64,000 nucleotides of DNA from the NCBI GenBank assembly GCA_026874595.1, contig CM049310.1, positions 55,183,058 to 55,247,057 on the forward strand, in the 5' to 3' direction. Numbering within the stretch: position 1 is the stretch's first letter; each line of letters begins with the position of its first letter. Source of the DNA: Sipunculus nudus. Lineage: Eukaryota > Annelida > Sipuncula > Golfingiida > Sipunculidae. Under the pieces are notes generated by a model. It was not told where the DNA came from, did no database searches, and saw only the letters and a list, made by a program, of their open reading frames with translations. A program made the position numbers and the translations under genes. Of the stretch, positions 46,662-59,315 are shown piece by piece.

Positions 46662-48660
46662 CGCATGTGTTTGTGACCTGTAGAGTGCATTGTTGTGTGC
46701 ACAAAACCAGTGGATTGTGACATAGTGATGCAGCAATAATAATTGGTTTGAAATGATCAGGGTCTATACAAGAAATGGGAGTTAATGAAAGGTTAGGAGG
46801 TTAGGAGAAGCGTTTCTAATTTGCTTGGGACGGGAGGCAGGATGACAAAGGGCTAAGCACTGGAGGTTTTAGGCAGGCCCGGAGGAAGGATTCACGTCTA
46901 GGTGAGTAGAGGGAAAAGATAAAAAAAAACCTCCAATGGAGACGGGTGGAGGAAGCTTCGGAACGTGTCGGGAATAAATCAAAGAGAAAGAGCCGCAAAC
47001 ACAAAGCCTACACCGGCGACACATTCTAGATTCACACCAGCGACTGAAAATTTATACCTTGGGAGCGTCTAGGGCAGGGATCAAAGACCCAATCAGCAAG
47101 TGCGCGCGAGGGGTTCAACCGCAGCATCAACATCATCAGCCATGTGGCATGAGAGACGAAGATCAGAGTTAGTTTAAATTCGCGAGGGTGAATATTTGCG
47201 ATTTCCTTTTCTTCAGTGTTTCGCGATATATATAATGTACATTATTTAAAATATATCAGTTACCTAATATGTACGCCAGATCATAACAACTGCATGCGGA
47301 GCTAGGCTCACATCGACAAGGCGGGAGTTCACCATGCAATAAACCAGACATATATATATTGGTAATATTCATATTATGAACCTTTGAATTACGGGCAACA
47401 TAGCATGTATGCTAATATTGGTATTACCGGAACAATATACATGAGACGACATTGAAGCTTTGGAAAAACATACTGCTCTCCTGCTCACACGCGGCATCTT
47501 ATTAACGCAGGTTTTGTTTTCGCGACGGGAGGTGACATGCCAATTCTATTATGTAGCGGCATTTGGCTCTTCGCACGACTAAACCAATTAGGAAAAATAA
47601 TTATCACCCTGGGCTAAATAGACGAGACCTTATATTATCCCGGTATCCCACTGGAATTGAAACTTTATCATTTTATCTAGAAAACTGATACCCGTGTTTA
47701 TGTCGTAGTTGGACGTACTTTCGCATGTCAAATAAGAGTCTTACTGTCACGCAAAAACCTTTCCATGCTTTACAATTGAAAATTACTTTTATTTAAAAAG
47801 ATTGATACAAAATCGACGGCTCCATTGGATGTTTACTTCTTGGGAATTTAGGATTCGGTTTGGTTCTTATAGGTTATGAAAATTATGAAGTTACACTTTT
47901 CTTCTTCATTGGTAGAAATAATGGTTCAACATTTTATCGATTCAAGTCATCAATTAAAAGTAATAGGGAAATATGAAATTTACAACATTTTATCGGTTGC
48001 AGTTATCAGTTAAGAATTATGCAAACGCTGATTTTAATTGCCGATAAACATTATCCTCGAAATTACCAAAGTGATCGTAGGAAGCCATATATCTGTAAAA
48101 TTATTCTGTTCCATTAATTTACTCCCCTGAGCTCAAGTAAGATAAAGATGACGTTATAGTAAACGCTAACATAACATTTTACCCGGTTGTAACCTTGCAT
48201 GCGTTTGGACAAAGAACTTGCACATTTAATACCTGTGAGCTATATATGGAAATAAAATCTCATTCAGCAGCACGATAAGACAATCTATTGACCACAACCA
48301 CCACTCTGGCACTAAAGCCATGGAACGTTAATTTGTAAGCTGATACCAATCATCATATCTATGTCCTAGGGGACAGTCAAGGGGACTGGCACGTGATTCA
48401 ATCTTGGTCAACGATGTGCTTATATCGGTATCAGATTACTAACTGAAGTGCTAAGGTTTCAGTGGCAGTTGGATTGATGGCGGAATCACAACTGGAGTTT
48501 CCCCTCAATGTAGCAGGTATTATACATTTATTTAAGACCAGACTGATAAATGGATTACAGGCCACGTTTGCAAATTACCGAAGAATAACTGGCAAATAAT
48601 CTATGGGTACGTTGGAAAGATACGTTTCTTAAACAGTGTTAATATTTTGTAAGGTTCTTA
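46662..48660. other. Intergenic DNA; weak ATCGGTT-like motifs at 47935-48060
   Basis: ACATTTTATCGATT, ACATTTTATCGGTT and GCCGATAAACATTATC weakly resemble the arrays at 18.2 and 22.2 kb. No gene was recognised. Confidence 0.4.
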
Positions 48661-49220
48661 TTTGAGAGGGTCCGGGTCAGCCAGGTGTGTTCTTTAGCAC
48701 AAGAAATGCGCGAAAATGGGAAAAAGCTCCGCCTGTCATTTGAGAAACATTTATATGGAGTTTTTAATCGGGATTGACCCTAGGGACCCAAAGAGGCCCG
48801 GACCGGCCAGAATTTCCAATAGGGCTCAATGAAATGTAGGTTTCATTTAGCCTAGGAATTTCCAATAAGGCCCAGGAAATTGCTCGAAAATGATTGAGTC
48901 ACGTCTTTTGCAAAGCGTAAATATAGTGTTTCTAATAGGTAGTGATCCAAAGAGGCTAATGGGGCCTTGGTCCGTGAGAAGTTTCCTATGTAAAGGACAC
49001 GAGCAAATACTTTCATATACATAACTTTCATCAAGAGGACTCAAAGGGGCCCGGCTCGGGCTTGAAGTCTATTATAGGGCTCAAATAAATGCTTGTTTAT
49101 GGTGAACTTTGTTTTTATCTTGGGTGTTAGCTTTTAAAGTTTTAATAGGAAGTGAATGGAAAGGCCTCTGGGGTTCGGGCCCAGAAATTTCCAAGGGCAC
49201 AATAAAAGGCTTGATGAAGG
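48661..49220 (+). repeat. Degenerate GGCCCGG-motif repeats
   Basis: Four to five diverged units, about 110-150 bp apart, share AAAGAGGCCCGG-type and AATTTCCAATAGGGCTC-type motifs. Frames on the minus strand at 48847-49044 are repeat translations. Confidence 0.55.
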
Positions 49221-49430
49221 ATCAATTGTCTTAAAAGCATAAGCTAGTTTCTATAGGTTTTAACCGACTGGGTCAAAAGAATACTTAAAATGCAGAAATT
49301 CCGGACTGATGGTACACGTTAGTTATGGTACATAAAAAGTCTGGCTAATCTTTCGGACTTATATTTAGTACAACATAAACATGGCAAAAATTAACAAAAA
49401 TTTGGAATTTATTCTTTAATCTGTTTAAAC

Positions 49431-50863
49431 TCAAACATGACTATCATATTTATATTGGAGGTTAGTTGCTTTTGTAAATAAAAGCGTTTGTGAATAGAAT
49501 TATTCAAGGTACCAAATTTATTTATTGAATCACACTGAATATAAAACATTCAGTTGAGAGGCTCCTTTTGTTTTATTTATTTTTAAATTCTGGACGCTAT
49601 TCTGTGTGTGTGGGTGGCGGGGGAGTCGCTTTCATTTTGTTTATAAAACCCGTGCTTCCTATATATGCATGTTACATACAAGTTTAATAACGACTATCAG
49701 CTTTCCGCGAACGCATATAGCTTCTTATTATTGTGACCACAAGGTATGGATGCGTACAAACCTGGTCTTTTTTATTATCAAAACTATTTTATCTGACAAG
49801 GCAAATGACTTGAGGAAATAAACAAAACGGCGGTTGCTTCTGTCTGTTTGGTAGAACATGATGCAAGCTCATATATTTTAACCGTGACATATTACCCTCC
49901 AAAAAGAAAACACATTTTTCACAGAATCACAGTAGTCATCGATGCAGCTCTCTCTGCCGATCTAACACCCGTCAAAACATGTGACATAAGCCCAATTTAC
50001 ACACGTATTTCTTGAGCGCTCTACATCGTTTAGTGCGCGCTAAGTACTTTCAAACGAGCCAGATTTCGGGGATTTTCGGTCTGGAGCGCGCTACATTTTG
50101 ACAACCGGTTTGAGTCGGTTCTACATTCTAGTGCGCACCAGAAAGCCTATGAAGCGACCTGTATTTGTCCCTCGAACTTGTGTAAACAGAAGTTGAGCGC
50201 ACTGTCTACATAGCGCGCTCAAGCAAAACTTGGCTTTCATGTGACTAGGATTTACTTATGCGCGCAAGGGGGAATCCAATCTAGACCGCGCTAGATTGCA
50301 GTATTTATCTGGTTGTAAACGCAATGCAGATTCTAGGCCGGGCCAAGTGCAATGCGGCCTAACTTGACAGGGAAGCGCGGTCTACATGGTCACTTGGTCC
50401 GGCACAGTGTGAACGCAAGTTAAAATGTAGCCCGCTCCACATTTTTCTGGATCAGTCTAGCGCGCCATATTTTTTTAGTGTAAATGGGGCTGATGTGACG
50501 TTTCTGCACTCGCCTTGGCTGCGGAGGCCGGTGATGACCTGTCAAACTATTTTTACCCCTTATTATGTTCCTGTTAATATTCATTTTTTATTCTTCCTAG
50601 TTCAATTGGTTTGTCTTGATTGTGATAGTATTGTAGTTGATAATACATACAGCATGAGAGAAACAGACTGTAGGGTGGTTAAAACAGGCGATACCTCTCT
50701 TACAGTTCAGTCTCAAAATATAACCTCAATAATAAGATAGCCAATAATTAGATTACCGAATAAACAGTTGATTAAATCCGTAAAACTGGACGGTTATAAT
50801 AACGAGAAAAGGAGAGGATCCGGAAACCCTTCTGTACCGTCTCGAAAAATTTCTCTCGAAGAA
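49431..50863 (+). repeat. Segmental duplication, copy A (with MITE)
   Basis: Begins AAACTCAAACATGACTATCA and ends CCGTCTCGAAAAATTTCTCT. It shares ordered blocks with copy B (50864-52155), including AACAAAACGGCGGTTGCTTC, GAACATGATGCAAGCT, CTGCACTCGCCTTGGCTGC and AATTAGATTACCGAATAAAC. Copy A holds a 503-bp insertion at 49989-50491. Confidence 0.88.
49989..50491. mobile_element. GCGCGC-rich MITE with an empty paralogous site
   Basis: The left end AGCCCAATTTACAC is matched by the inverted right end AGCCCCATTTACAC. GAGCGCGCTACATT-type motifs recur inside in both orientations. The paralogous stretch in copy B (51147-51170) reads GTGACAATATGACGT without the insert, while copy A reads GTGACATA before it and GATGTGACGT after, suggesting an ATA/ATG 3-bp duplication. 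No coding capacity. The terminus resembles the AAGCCCA... end at 7624. Confidence 0.8.
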
Positions 50864-51849
50864 ACTCAAACATGAATATCATATTTATGTCGTAGGCTAG
50901 TTGCTTTTGTTAATAAAAAGTTTTTGTTAATAGAATAATTCAAGAGACCAAATTTATATATTAATTTAACCATACATGGCGAATGTCTTGAGAAAGTAAA
51001 CAAAACGGCGGTTGCTTCGGTATGTTTGATGGAACATGATGCAAGCTGATATATATATAAACCGTGACATATTGCACATAAAAATAAAATCACAGAATCA
51101 CAGTTGTCATCGGTGCAGCTTCCTCTGCCGGTCTGACACCTGTAAAATATGTGACAATATGACGTATCTGCACTCGCCTTGGCTGCAAAGGCACGTGATG
51201 ACGTAGCAAACTATTTTAGAATGCCTCCCACGAGTGTGTTGCACTCTCGACAAGAATATAACCGGATGTTCTGCACTCACGACACTTGAAAAGTCCATAT
51301 GGACATCATATCTACTTGTCATAACGTTACAAAAGTTGTAAACCGACCGAGTAATGCGTTGTCTCAAATACTTTTTTTTGTCCTACACGGTATGTTGTTG
51401 TTTTCCCAAGCACAATACTGATCTGGTTTGAAAATGACGAAATAGCTGTTCAAAACGGCGAAGTTTATGTTAAATGCCGATAATCATGTCGTACACCCGG
51501 TCCCGGTTTTAGCATACAAGTTGCAAAGACACAGCAAATATTTCTGATACATAGTTTTCTGGCGGAGTTTAATAGAATAAGACACCTTTAATAGGTATGT
51601 TTAATTCTCACTACAAGTCTTATATGATCTTTTAACCCCTTAATATGTTCCTGTAAATATGTGTTTTTATTCTACCAGGTTTCAGTTAGTTTGTCTTGTT
51701 TGTGATAGCAGTGTTGTTGATAATACATACTGCATGAGGGGCACAGACTCCTGAAGTTTGGGTAACATCTTGTACATTTCTTGCCTTAAAGTTATAGGGA
51801 TGGATCCTAAGAAATCTATGTGACAATTTTCGCTTTATCATGGTGGATA

Positions 51850-51935
<86 letters not shown>

Positions 51936-52155
51936 TGAGAATATGCCTGGTTTTAATGCAGAAAAACAACGCATCCCTCTCTTACAGTTCAGTCTCTAGT
52001 ACCGCTTCAAAAATTAGATAGCAAATAATTAGATTACCGAATAAACAGTTGATTAAATCAGTAAAACTGAATGGTTGTGAAATAACGAGGAAATAGAGGG
52101 GGCCCGGAACCCTTTTTTTGTACCGTCTCGAAAAAATTCTCTCGGAGGCCCTGGT
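50864..52155 (+). repeat. Segmental duplication, copy B (without MITE)
   Basis: Direct tandem partner of copy A, ending CCGTCTCGAAAAAATTCTCT. It contains its own insert of about 190 bp, including (TA)n at 51855-51932. Between 51216 and 51620 it also holds sequence absent from copy A. Confidence 0.85.
51855..51932. repeat. (TA)n microsatellite
   Basis: Pure TA run of about 39 units. Confidence 0.95.
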
Positions 52156-52543
52156 TAGATTGTGCATTATCGATGCCATATGAGTTGTCTAAGCCATCAA
52201 GAAAAGGTATTCTAAAGGTGGACTTTTCTTGATTTTGCGAAATCCATTGGTCGAAGCATCCGATACACCATGTTTGGGAACAATTAAAGATGACTTATCT
52301 CCGATAGATTTAATTTAATGCTCAATTCTAAATTTTCGAGGTTAAGACACCATTACACCCCTTGACCAATAGTGGTGCCATAGACAATATAGATGTCAAA
52401 CTAAACACTCAAAATTTACTTTATTATCCAACATTTTACTTTGAAACGACGTCTATAAGTGAATAATGTTATATTCTAACGACGTGTGTTGTTAAATTTG
52501 TCAAATATTGAGGCTTAATAGGTGTTTCGTAGTGTTTCGTCCT

Positions 52544-52575
52544 ATTTACCCAAAACACCGGTGTTTTGGGTAAAT
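52544..52575. repeat. Perfect 32-bp palindrome
   Basis: Two 16-bp arms meet without a spacer at CACC|GGTG; the right arm is GGTGTTTTGGGTAAAT and the left is its exact inverse. It would extrude as a cruciform or fold as RNA. Confidence 0.95.
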
Positions 52576-53285
52576 CGACGGACCGCAAAAGGACTGCTGG
52601 CATTGAAAAGGCCAAATTTGACTCAATTTTTATTAAGCTTAAAGCAAGGTAACCTTCCCGTCTCATAAAAATACAAATGTTAAACTAACAGAGTACTTGT
52701 GGAGAGTTCTCTTTCGGAGTCAGTCCCCAAATTAACAAAGCTAGTCATGAGAGTCCATTTTTTTAGCACGGAAATCCAACTGAATCTTAATATCTGACAT
52801 AGCATACTAAAATACTTCCGTACCTCGAATCATGACGGCAGCTCTAATCGTGAAACCCTGTTTTCTAAAGCAATGAACACGGAATACTGTACAAACTGGG
52901 AATCCAAATTCCTATAATTGTTCTTCACATTTTGTGTTTAACGATTTGGAACTAACTTCAACGATTTGAGTGTTTTAGTCTTTTAAACAAAATTTCGTTT
53001 TTGATCTGTTTAAACGGTGTAGAATTTTTCACGAGAAGTCCCGATTTAACTTTTCAGGCCAAAAAGGGGAGCGAACATATATGTGATTGGAACTTATTGC
53101 GCAACATGTTTCATTGCTTATGGCCGGCTAATGAACTCCACATGAGATAATATTGCTTCTAGGCCAACCCCCATTATCCGGAAGCTCTTTATGGGTATAT
53201 GACTGGCTTCCATTTCTCTAGCTATTAGAAGTGCTGCGTTAACTTTTAAATGTATACGGTGACGGACAGCGACTGCGAGGCACCT
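52576..53285. other. AT-rich DNA upstream of the candidate exon
   Basis: No gene was recognised. A TATA-like GTATATAT at about 53287 lies 79 bp before the first in-frame ATG (53366). Confidence 0.4.
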
Positions 53286-53365
53286 CGTATATATCCTGGT
53301 ATTATCAGAAAGTGTATGCTGGACAAAGGGAGGAAGATAAACCAATTACGCAAGCCGAAACCGGT

Positions 53366-53561
53366 ATGAACAGCCACGTGGCAAGCACGCCCGCGTTACT
53401 GGACCCAGTAACCTATAACATTGCCACGATCAATACAATATATGACCAGCGCCAATGCTCAGCAACTACTTCTGTGATCCTTCAGCAGCCAGCACTCGAA
53501 ATGTCAGTCACTGGACTACCGCTGGTGCTTATAGCTACAACGTTACTGACAAACTTCAAGG
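53366..53561 (+). CDS. Candidate first coding exon, unknown protein with hydrophobic leader
   Basis: An open frame runs from ATG 53366 (MNSHVASTPALLDPVTYNIA) through a second in-frame ATG at 53501. The second gives MSVTGLPLVLIATTLLTNFK, which looks like a signal peptide: short polar start, hydrophobic core, small residues. At 53562 the frame meets GGTAAGTAC, a near-consensus splice donor, ending the exon in phase 1. Composition is more GC-rich and less repetitive than its surroundings. If translation starts at 53501 the product is probably secreted or membrane-bound; the longer start would place a hydrophobic segment after 45 residues. I recognise no family. Without the donor the frame continues to 53659. 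Confidence 0.45.
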
Positions 53562-56500
53562 GTAAGTACATTCATTTTTCATTCTGTCTCTTGAAGCAGT
53601 TATTTTTAGAGAAAAAAACTATAAATAATCTTATATTACTTGTATCATCATCGTTTTAAAAACATTTTTTATTCCGAAATCGGGAGGTTATGAATGATAA
53701 GGACTCAAGTTGTTGGCTTGAGAATACTTTTATTGACGTCTGACTTGTATAACATTCATCTTGCTACAAGATGTTTGGGATTGAGCACGAGCATAGCTTA
53801 CTGGTCGCTCTTTCCCTGCATCTTTCATATATGTTAACATGACCAAAGAATTGAGAATGAAACTTTATAAGTGTCCTTCATGAACATGGTTATTTTCTTC
53901 ATAAGCATGGTAACAGATGCAAATACTAAAAAAAGTTGGTTGTATAAAAGAAACATGGTCATATGAAGAAGACAAGGTAATATTGATGGTTGGATGTAAT
54001 GATAAAATATATGTTGATTTTTATTTTTACACAATTAGTCATGCCAGAATCAATCGAAGCGCTTTGTATATTCGATACAATTTTGTAGTCACTGGAATTA
54101 TTTATTACTGAAAGAGTTATCTTTACTAGAGTCGCCATGCAGATTTAATGGGGGTTGAGAGAAATGTTCATATCTTGTTCGAGGGTATGAACATGTGTGC
54201 CTTTCATTTTTATATAATGCGTCTTCTATCAATGAGCCACATCTACAGGAAGTATGGTCAATGATGTTTTCAAGTTTGTAAATAAACGTCTTTAAAGGAT
54301 ATTAACACTATTACTATTTTGTATTTTAATATTTAGGTTATTCCACTTAGAGCACAGCGGCTAAGCACCAGAATTTCTCAAATTTGCAGAGAGCATGAGA
54401 CTTTGCAAGGTGACACTACTGCCCCTAGGCATCTTTAAAAAAATAGACCTTCAACATTCGCCCCCTCTGGCGGCCGCCATCTTGATTTTAAATATGGCTG
54501 CCAAAATATGCATTTCCCCGCATATATGATACTTACCTTTCAATCGGACAGAACTAAATATATGGCCGGTCAGCACAAAAAGAAAGGCATATGCTGCGGA
54601 GGATGTAATTTAATCTTGTTTTGGGCTCTTAATTAAAAAAAATGCTTGATTAAAGTACTGTTAGAATAAACACCAAAATGAAGGAAACTGAGGTTATATT
54701 TATTGAAGTATATATATATTACAACAGAAACATTGCATCTTTTTATGCAAATTTATGCCAAATGTATTGAGATTAATCACAGTTTTTATATAAAATATGT
54801 TTAAAACTTCAATATTCCAGTAGCTTCAGCCACCATTGTATTCCGACGAAAGGGCATAATTTATAAAGGTCAAATAGTTCCTCATTTCTTTATCAAATAT
54901 TTGTACACTTACCATGATTAAAATTTGCATATCTATAAGTTATCCAACATTGTTCAGAACCTGTAACAGTATTTACTTCTTTTACGTAAATAATGAAAAA
55001 AAGCAGAAACCATTGTCGTGCCATAAATTCCTTAATAGGTGATATGCGATGGCAAGTTGTTCAAAATGGCAACCCTTTGGCCATATTGAATGTCAGATAA
55101 GTGTGAAATTTATCACCACATATAATCTAAAAGTGACCATGCTGTACATTAAAATAACGGCAATTTCTCAAAATTTATTGAGATATAATGAATGCAAAAT
55201 GCATGCATACATGTCAATGTACTGTGAATTTTTTACTGCAATTTTTAAGGCCCTTGAGATAATGGTATACGCGTGATAATGGATTTTGAGAGAATCTGTA
55301 ATTATGGCAACAGTCATGTGTGTAAAACTGAAAAAAGTCCAAATAAAAAAAAATAAGGAAGAATATATTAATTTGGTATATTTTAGTGTTAATTTTAAAA
55401 TTTTATGTTCAGAATCAAAAAAGTAATAGCCACTTATATAAACATAAGAATTATTGGATAATAAACACAGGTTGCATTGGAAACCAACATTTTTGAAGCA
55501 TTTTGGTCCATTTGCCAGCTGGACATACAGCAGATTTGGATTCAGTACCTTTCATTGCCCTGAATAGATTAAACAGACTAAATGCCATGCATGGTTTGCC
55601 TTCAGAAGTTTAAATATGCACATTTTCTGATATTATGCCTACTCTAAAACATATTCTCCCTGACATACTGCGCGATGAAGAAAATCACCGATTGGCGGCC
55701 ATATTGGATTTAGGCAAGTCAACACAGTTCGTTAGGGCCTGAGCGTCATAGGCACGAATTTGAGAACGATCAAACAAATTTTGTTCGAAAAATTGTTCTG
55801 AAAAGAGAGCCTCACAGACGGAGGCTCGCTAAGACGACGGAAGAACGGACGGACACTATGTGACTAATAACAAATGATGAAATTGATACACAGGGGTGTT
55901 AGAACCAAGTCATTAGTCCATGGCCCATTCGAGAAGATAAGAAATGGGAAAGGGGAAGGGGGAAGGGAGCAAGTGTATAGGAACACGTTTCCGCGGGCTT
56001 CGAGGGGGAGGGGGACATCACGCTATCAACAAATTATATTAATGATTAGGAGAATACAAGGTAATTAGATTTTATTAAATTATAAGTATAGTCGGAATGC
56101 TCATTACGAGTTTGCCTTTCATTAGATATAATAATCTGATTTTCTCGAAAAATTATTAGTGAAAACAATTGGCGGGGACAGGTTGATATGTCTGCCCCCC
56201 TTCCATATTTATTAAGGAGAAGCCTTCTGTTCCTACAACACTGATATGATACAATTATATCAAATTTATAATATTTAGACAAATGCGACAATGGGATTGA
56301 CTCTCAACTCGTAGTGGAAACAGTTAAGCGTCATGTGGTAAGCTAAAATAGAATTCCATTAATTTCTATTCAAGTTACCAAAGTACAGAGAAGCAAGATT
56401 TAATAATTATACAATGGTTTTAAAGAAAACTTATCAAGTAAAATATAAGTCACAATTTTAATAATTTATAATTTTCTGATTATTTGTTTTTTCGAAAACA

Positions 56501-56621
56501 TTGTGAAGAATGTCTGTGATTAATTAAATATTTCAGGAATGAATATTCATTAGTTTAACAATTTGATATTATACATGCATAAATATTTGTCATTTTTGTT
56601 TATGTATTTTATCATTTTCAG
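53562..56621 (+). other. Putative intron
   Basis: AT-rich and without coding signal. It is bounded by GGTAAGT (53561-53567) and by TTTTATCATTTTCAG ending at 56621. Short TGGCGGCC motifs occur near 54470 and 55690. The intron is inferred, not proven. Confidence 0.35.
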
Positions 56622-56660
56622 CCATGATAGCTCATATTAACACGCCATTTAATCTAGCAG
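56622..56660 (+). CDS. Candidate 39-bp internal exon
   Basis: A pyrimidine-rich acceptor (ATCATTTTCAG) precedes 39 bases, followed by the donor GTAATA. Joined in phase 1 to the exon ending at 53561 it reads AMIAHINTPFNLA and leaves in phase 1, so frame is kept. This could be chance; the next exon was not found. Confidence 0.3.
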
Positions 56661-57307
56661 GTAATAATACGCAGGAACTTGCCAATCATTGCATGTTGAT
56701 TAGGTTTCCTGTTTAATATAAGCCAAGAGGCATCCAGTGAAAATTTCAGTTTGTTTTATGCTATGACGGTATCTGAGCATTAGAAGATAGAATCATCTAG
56801 TGACTCTTAGTTCCTGTCACTCAGCGGATCAGCAGAACCTGTGAAAATAGAAATTATATATAAAAGAATTCTGAGAATTAATCTGTGTTATCTTATGATA
56901 TGGCTGAGCCGGGTTATTTTCCAAATATACCTGTTGAGAGTTCTACATTTTAAATGAGCAAGTTTATTTGTATTAAATACAAATATATGAGATTGTTGTC
57001 CTGAAAAAGTTATTAAGACCTGTTATTTTTTTTGGTAAGAAAGCTGTAAATCAGAATTCTTATGGAACCCGAAAATATAATAATCAGGCGCAGTGAATAT
57101 TTAGAACATTCTCCAAGTCCTTTGCTGCGAAATCTTATCTTTAGATTTGGGTTAAGTTCATTTGCACAGTCAAGAATATAAATCCGTCTGAATGGCCACA
57201 AGAAAAGAACAATTAATAACTAAACTACAGAGATATCAGTCCAACAATTATTTAGTTAATTGTAATCTCACGAGTTTTCATGTAATTTAAACCTATATCA
57301 ATCAAAC

Positions 57308-57355
<48 letters not shown>

Positions 57356-58193
57356 TTGTTCATACTGTATTTTTCTTTAAGTCATTCTTACTGTTCTCAT
57401 ATTGTGTATGAATTGTATACAAAGTGACACAAGTGGGAAAACACCAGTTAAAAGCTCTACTTGAAGGGGGCCCATAAACCATATTTATCATTTGTCCTAT
57501 CATCCTTTGTCTTTCATGTGACCAGACGTCTGGCACATATCATAACTATTGAACCTAGTAACTTTACAGCAAGCGGGTTACCTTTATGAGGAAATTTACG
57601 TCACAATGTAGTGTCAAAAATCCAATATAACTGCCGGGAAGCCATATTAGAAACCTGGGCATAGCTGTGGCCTGACTTCCCGAGTGAAGACCTTAACAGT
57701 CCACTACATCGTTTCTGGTTTCTATTAGTTACCGTTATCCAGTTCAATGGCAATTTTGAGACATTAGAAATGACATTTATTCATGCAAAGACAAATAGAA
57801 ATTATTTTTATAGTGACCTGATGTCCCCAGAGGACTGTGACTTTGTTATTTTATTGCACATCTAAGTAAGGATTATAACCAGATGATTGTTTATATTATT
57901 TATTGTACATAAATATGGATTATCATGTTTAGATGTTAGTGTGAGAAATTTGTTAAGAGAACCCAGGTGTTTCGGTTTGATGTTAATGCAGTACAATTTA
58001 ATTTCATTGGTACCGGATTCATGTCTAGACGGTTCCTAAAGTAAAATTGTTTATTGTAGACATCAAAGGCAACGCACCTGCTTATTTGCTTTTTCTCATG
58101 GCGTGCTCACTAGAGCCCATTTTAGTATTCATGTAATTAATGTCAAGCTGGATAACAATGTGAGATGATTGACAAAAAGAGGCTCAGGACTAG
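56661..58193. other. AT-rich DNA with (AT)n at 57312-57353
   Basis: Contains a microsatellite. No exon was recognised. Confidence 0.5.
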
Positions 58194-58245
58194 TGACGTC
58201 AGCATGCGTATATAAGCCATGCATAAGAGGAACCCTTGACAAACG
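58194..58245 (+). promoter_or_regulatory. CRE plus TATA core promoter
   Basis: A full palindromic CRE, TGACGTCA (58194-58201), is followed 7 bp later by GTATATAAG (58208-58216). Initiation would be expected about 30 bp further, near 58238-58245. The pairing of CRE with a strong TATA box is typical of cAMP/CREB-responsive promoters. The following 200 bp are clearly GC-richer than the region. CACGTG (58370-58375) is an E-box inside the putative exon. Confidence 0.55.
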
Positions 58246-58354
58246 CCAAGGTCGACGCACCAGTGAGGTGTAGTCTGACGGTTGTCTGCGGTCCAGAGGC
58301 GAGTCCGTGTTTGTCATTGTCAGCTGAGAGACGAACCCCGAGCGTAGAACGTCA

Positions 58355-58448
58355 ATGTCTGAGGACGGCCACGTGGATACCTCTGTAACGGACTTTAAAG
58401 TGGATATTTTAATTACCAACGGACCGGTAATCCGGCGATGTGTCTTTC
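58355..58448 (+). CDS. Candidate short first coding exon behind the CRE/TATA promoter
   Basis: ATG at 58355, about 115 bases after the predicted start site, opens MSEDGHVDTSVTDFKVDILI, then TNGPVIRRCVF. The frame reaches CGTGAGTAG. GTGAGT (58449-58454) is a strong donor, and splicing there would end the exon in phase 1 after 31 codons; unspliced, the frame stops after 33 codons at TAG. I know no family with this start. Alternatives: a short upstream ORF in a longer 5' leader, or no gene. The larger minus-strand frame at 58129-58524 lacks any support. Confidence 0.4.
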
Positions 58449-59277
58449 GTGAGTAGGCCCAGTAAAAGGCCAGGGCGATACACGCGAAACGAGAGTGGTG
58501 CTGAATATTGTCGTGCGAGAGCATATTCTAGTACTTATTGTGGGATGAATCCAGGAGACATCTATTTTGAAAGACATTTCTGCCGTGTTCCTACAGAGTT
58601 GGCTGTGATCCTCTCTGTCAGTGCTTTCTGGACTTTGCCTTGAGGGGCTAGCGCGTATTTCAGCGAGGGACTGTGTTGATTGGTTACGTGAGGCCCCGGC
58701 GAGTCCCTGTGTATGTACACGGTGAGTGAAGACTGAGCTATGAGCTGACATTCAAATGTCAAATGTGCGCGTCGGTCATATGATCGGGAGCCGTGTATAC
58801 AATGGAACATTCGTGTGCTGTGAATATAGAGGAGGTAACAGTAATTTTGTTTGATTATGTGATCTCGTGTGATCATCGATATTTATGTGTGGAACGCCTC
58901 TCCAGAGAAATGCAACTCAATTTTTGATATATTTATTTACTCATGTCTTATTCATCTTTTGGAGTGTATGTGAGTGTTTCAGCCGGTTTGGTTTACCGTT
59001 TTGAAGAACTTGGACGTTCTTTTCTATAGGGGTGTAACACCTGATATAAGGCTTTTACTGGAAGTTTTACAGTGACATTCATTAATGATATATTTGTGCG
59101 TTTTTATCGTGTTTAACGAACAATTTTGTGATTTGGGCTCTGACTGACAGACTAAGTGTGGGGCCCATATAATATATCGGTCAAAATTGCAAAATACAAG
59201 GTTTCCGGGGAGATTTTAAAAGCACCTCCCCGCATGTTGAGTAAGAATTTTCTAGGTCCTAAAATCTTTATAAATTT

Positions 59278-59315
<38 letters not shown>

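Noticed and set aside
47935-48060. Fourth copy of the ATCGGTT array
   Set aside because: Only three loose matches in AT-rich DNA; order does not match the clear arrays.
58129-58524. 131-codon minus-strand open frame
   Set aside because: Overlaps the CRE/TATA promoter and GC-rich leader on the plus strand; no motif or splice context.
59146-59162. Second start of the 43446 repeat (GACAGACTAAGTGTGG)
   Set aside because: Only about 15 bases match; sequence beyond does not follow the family.
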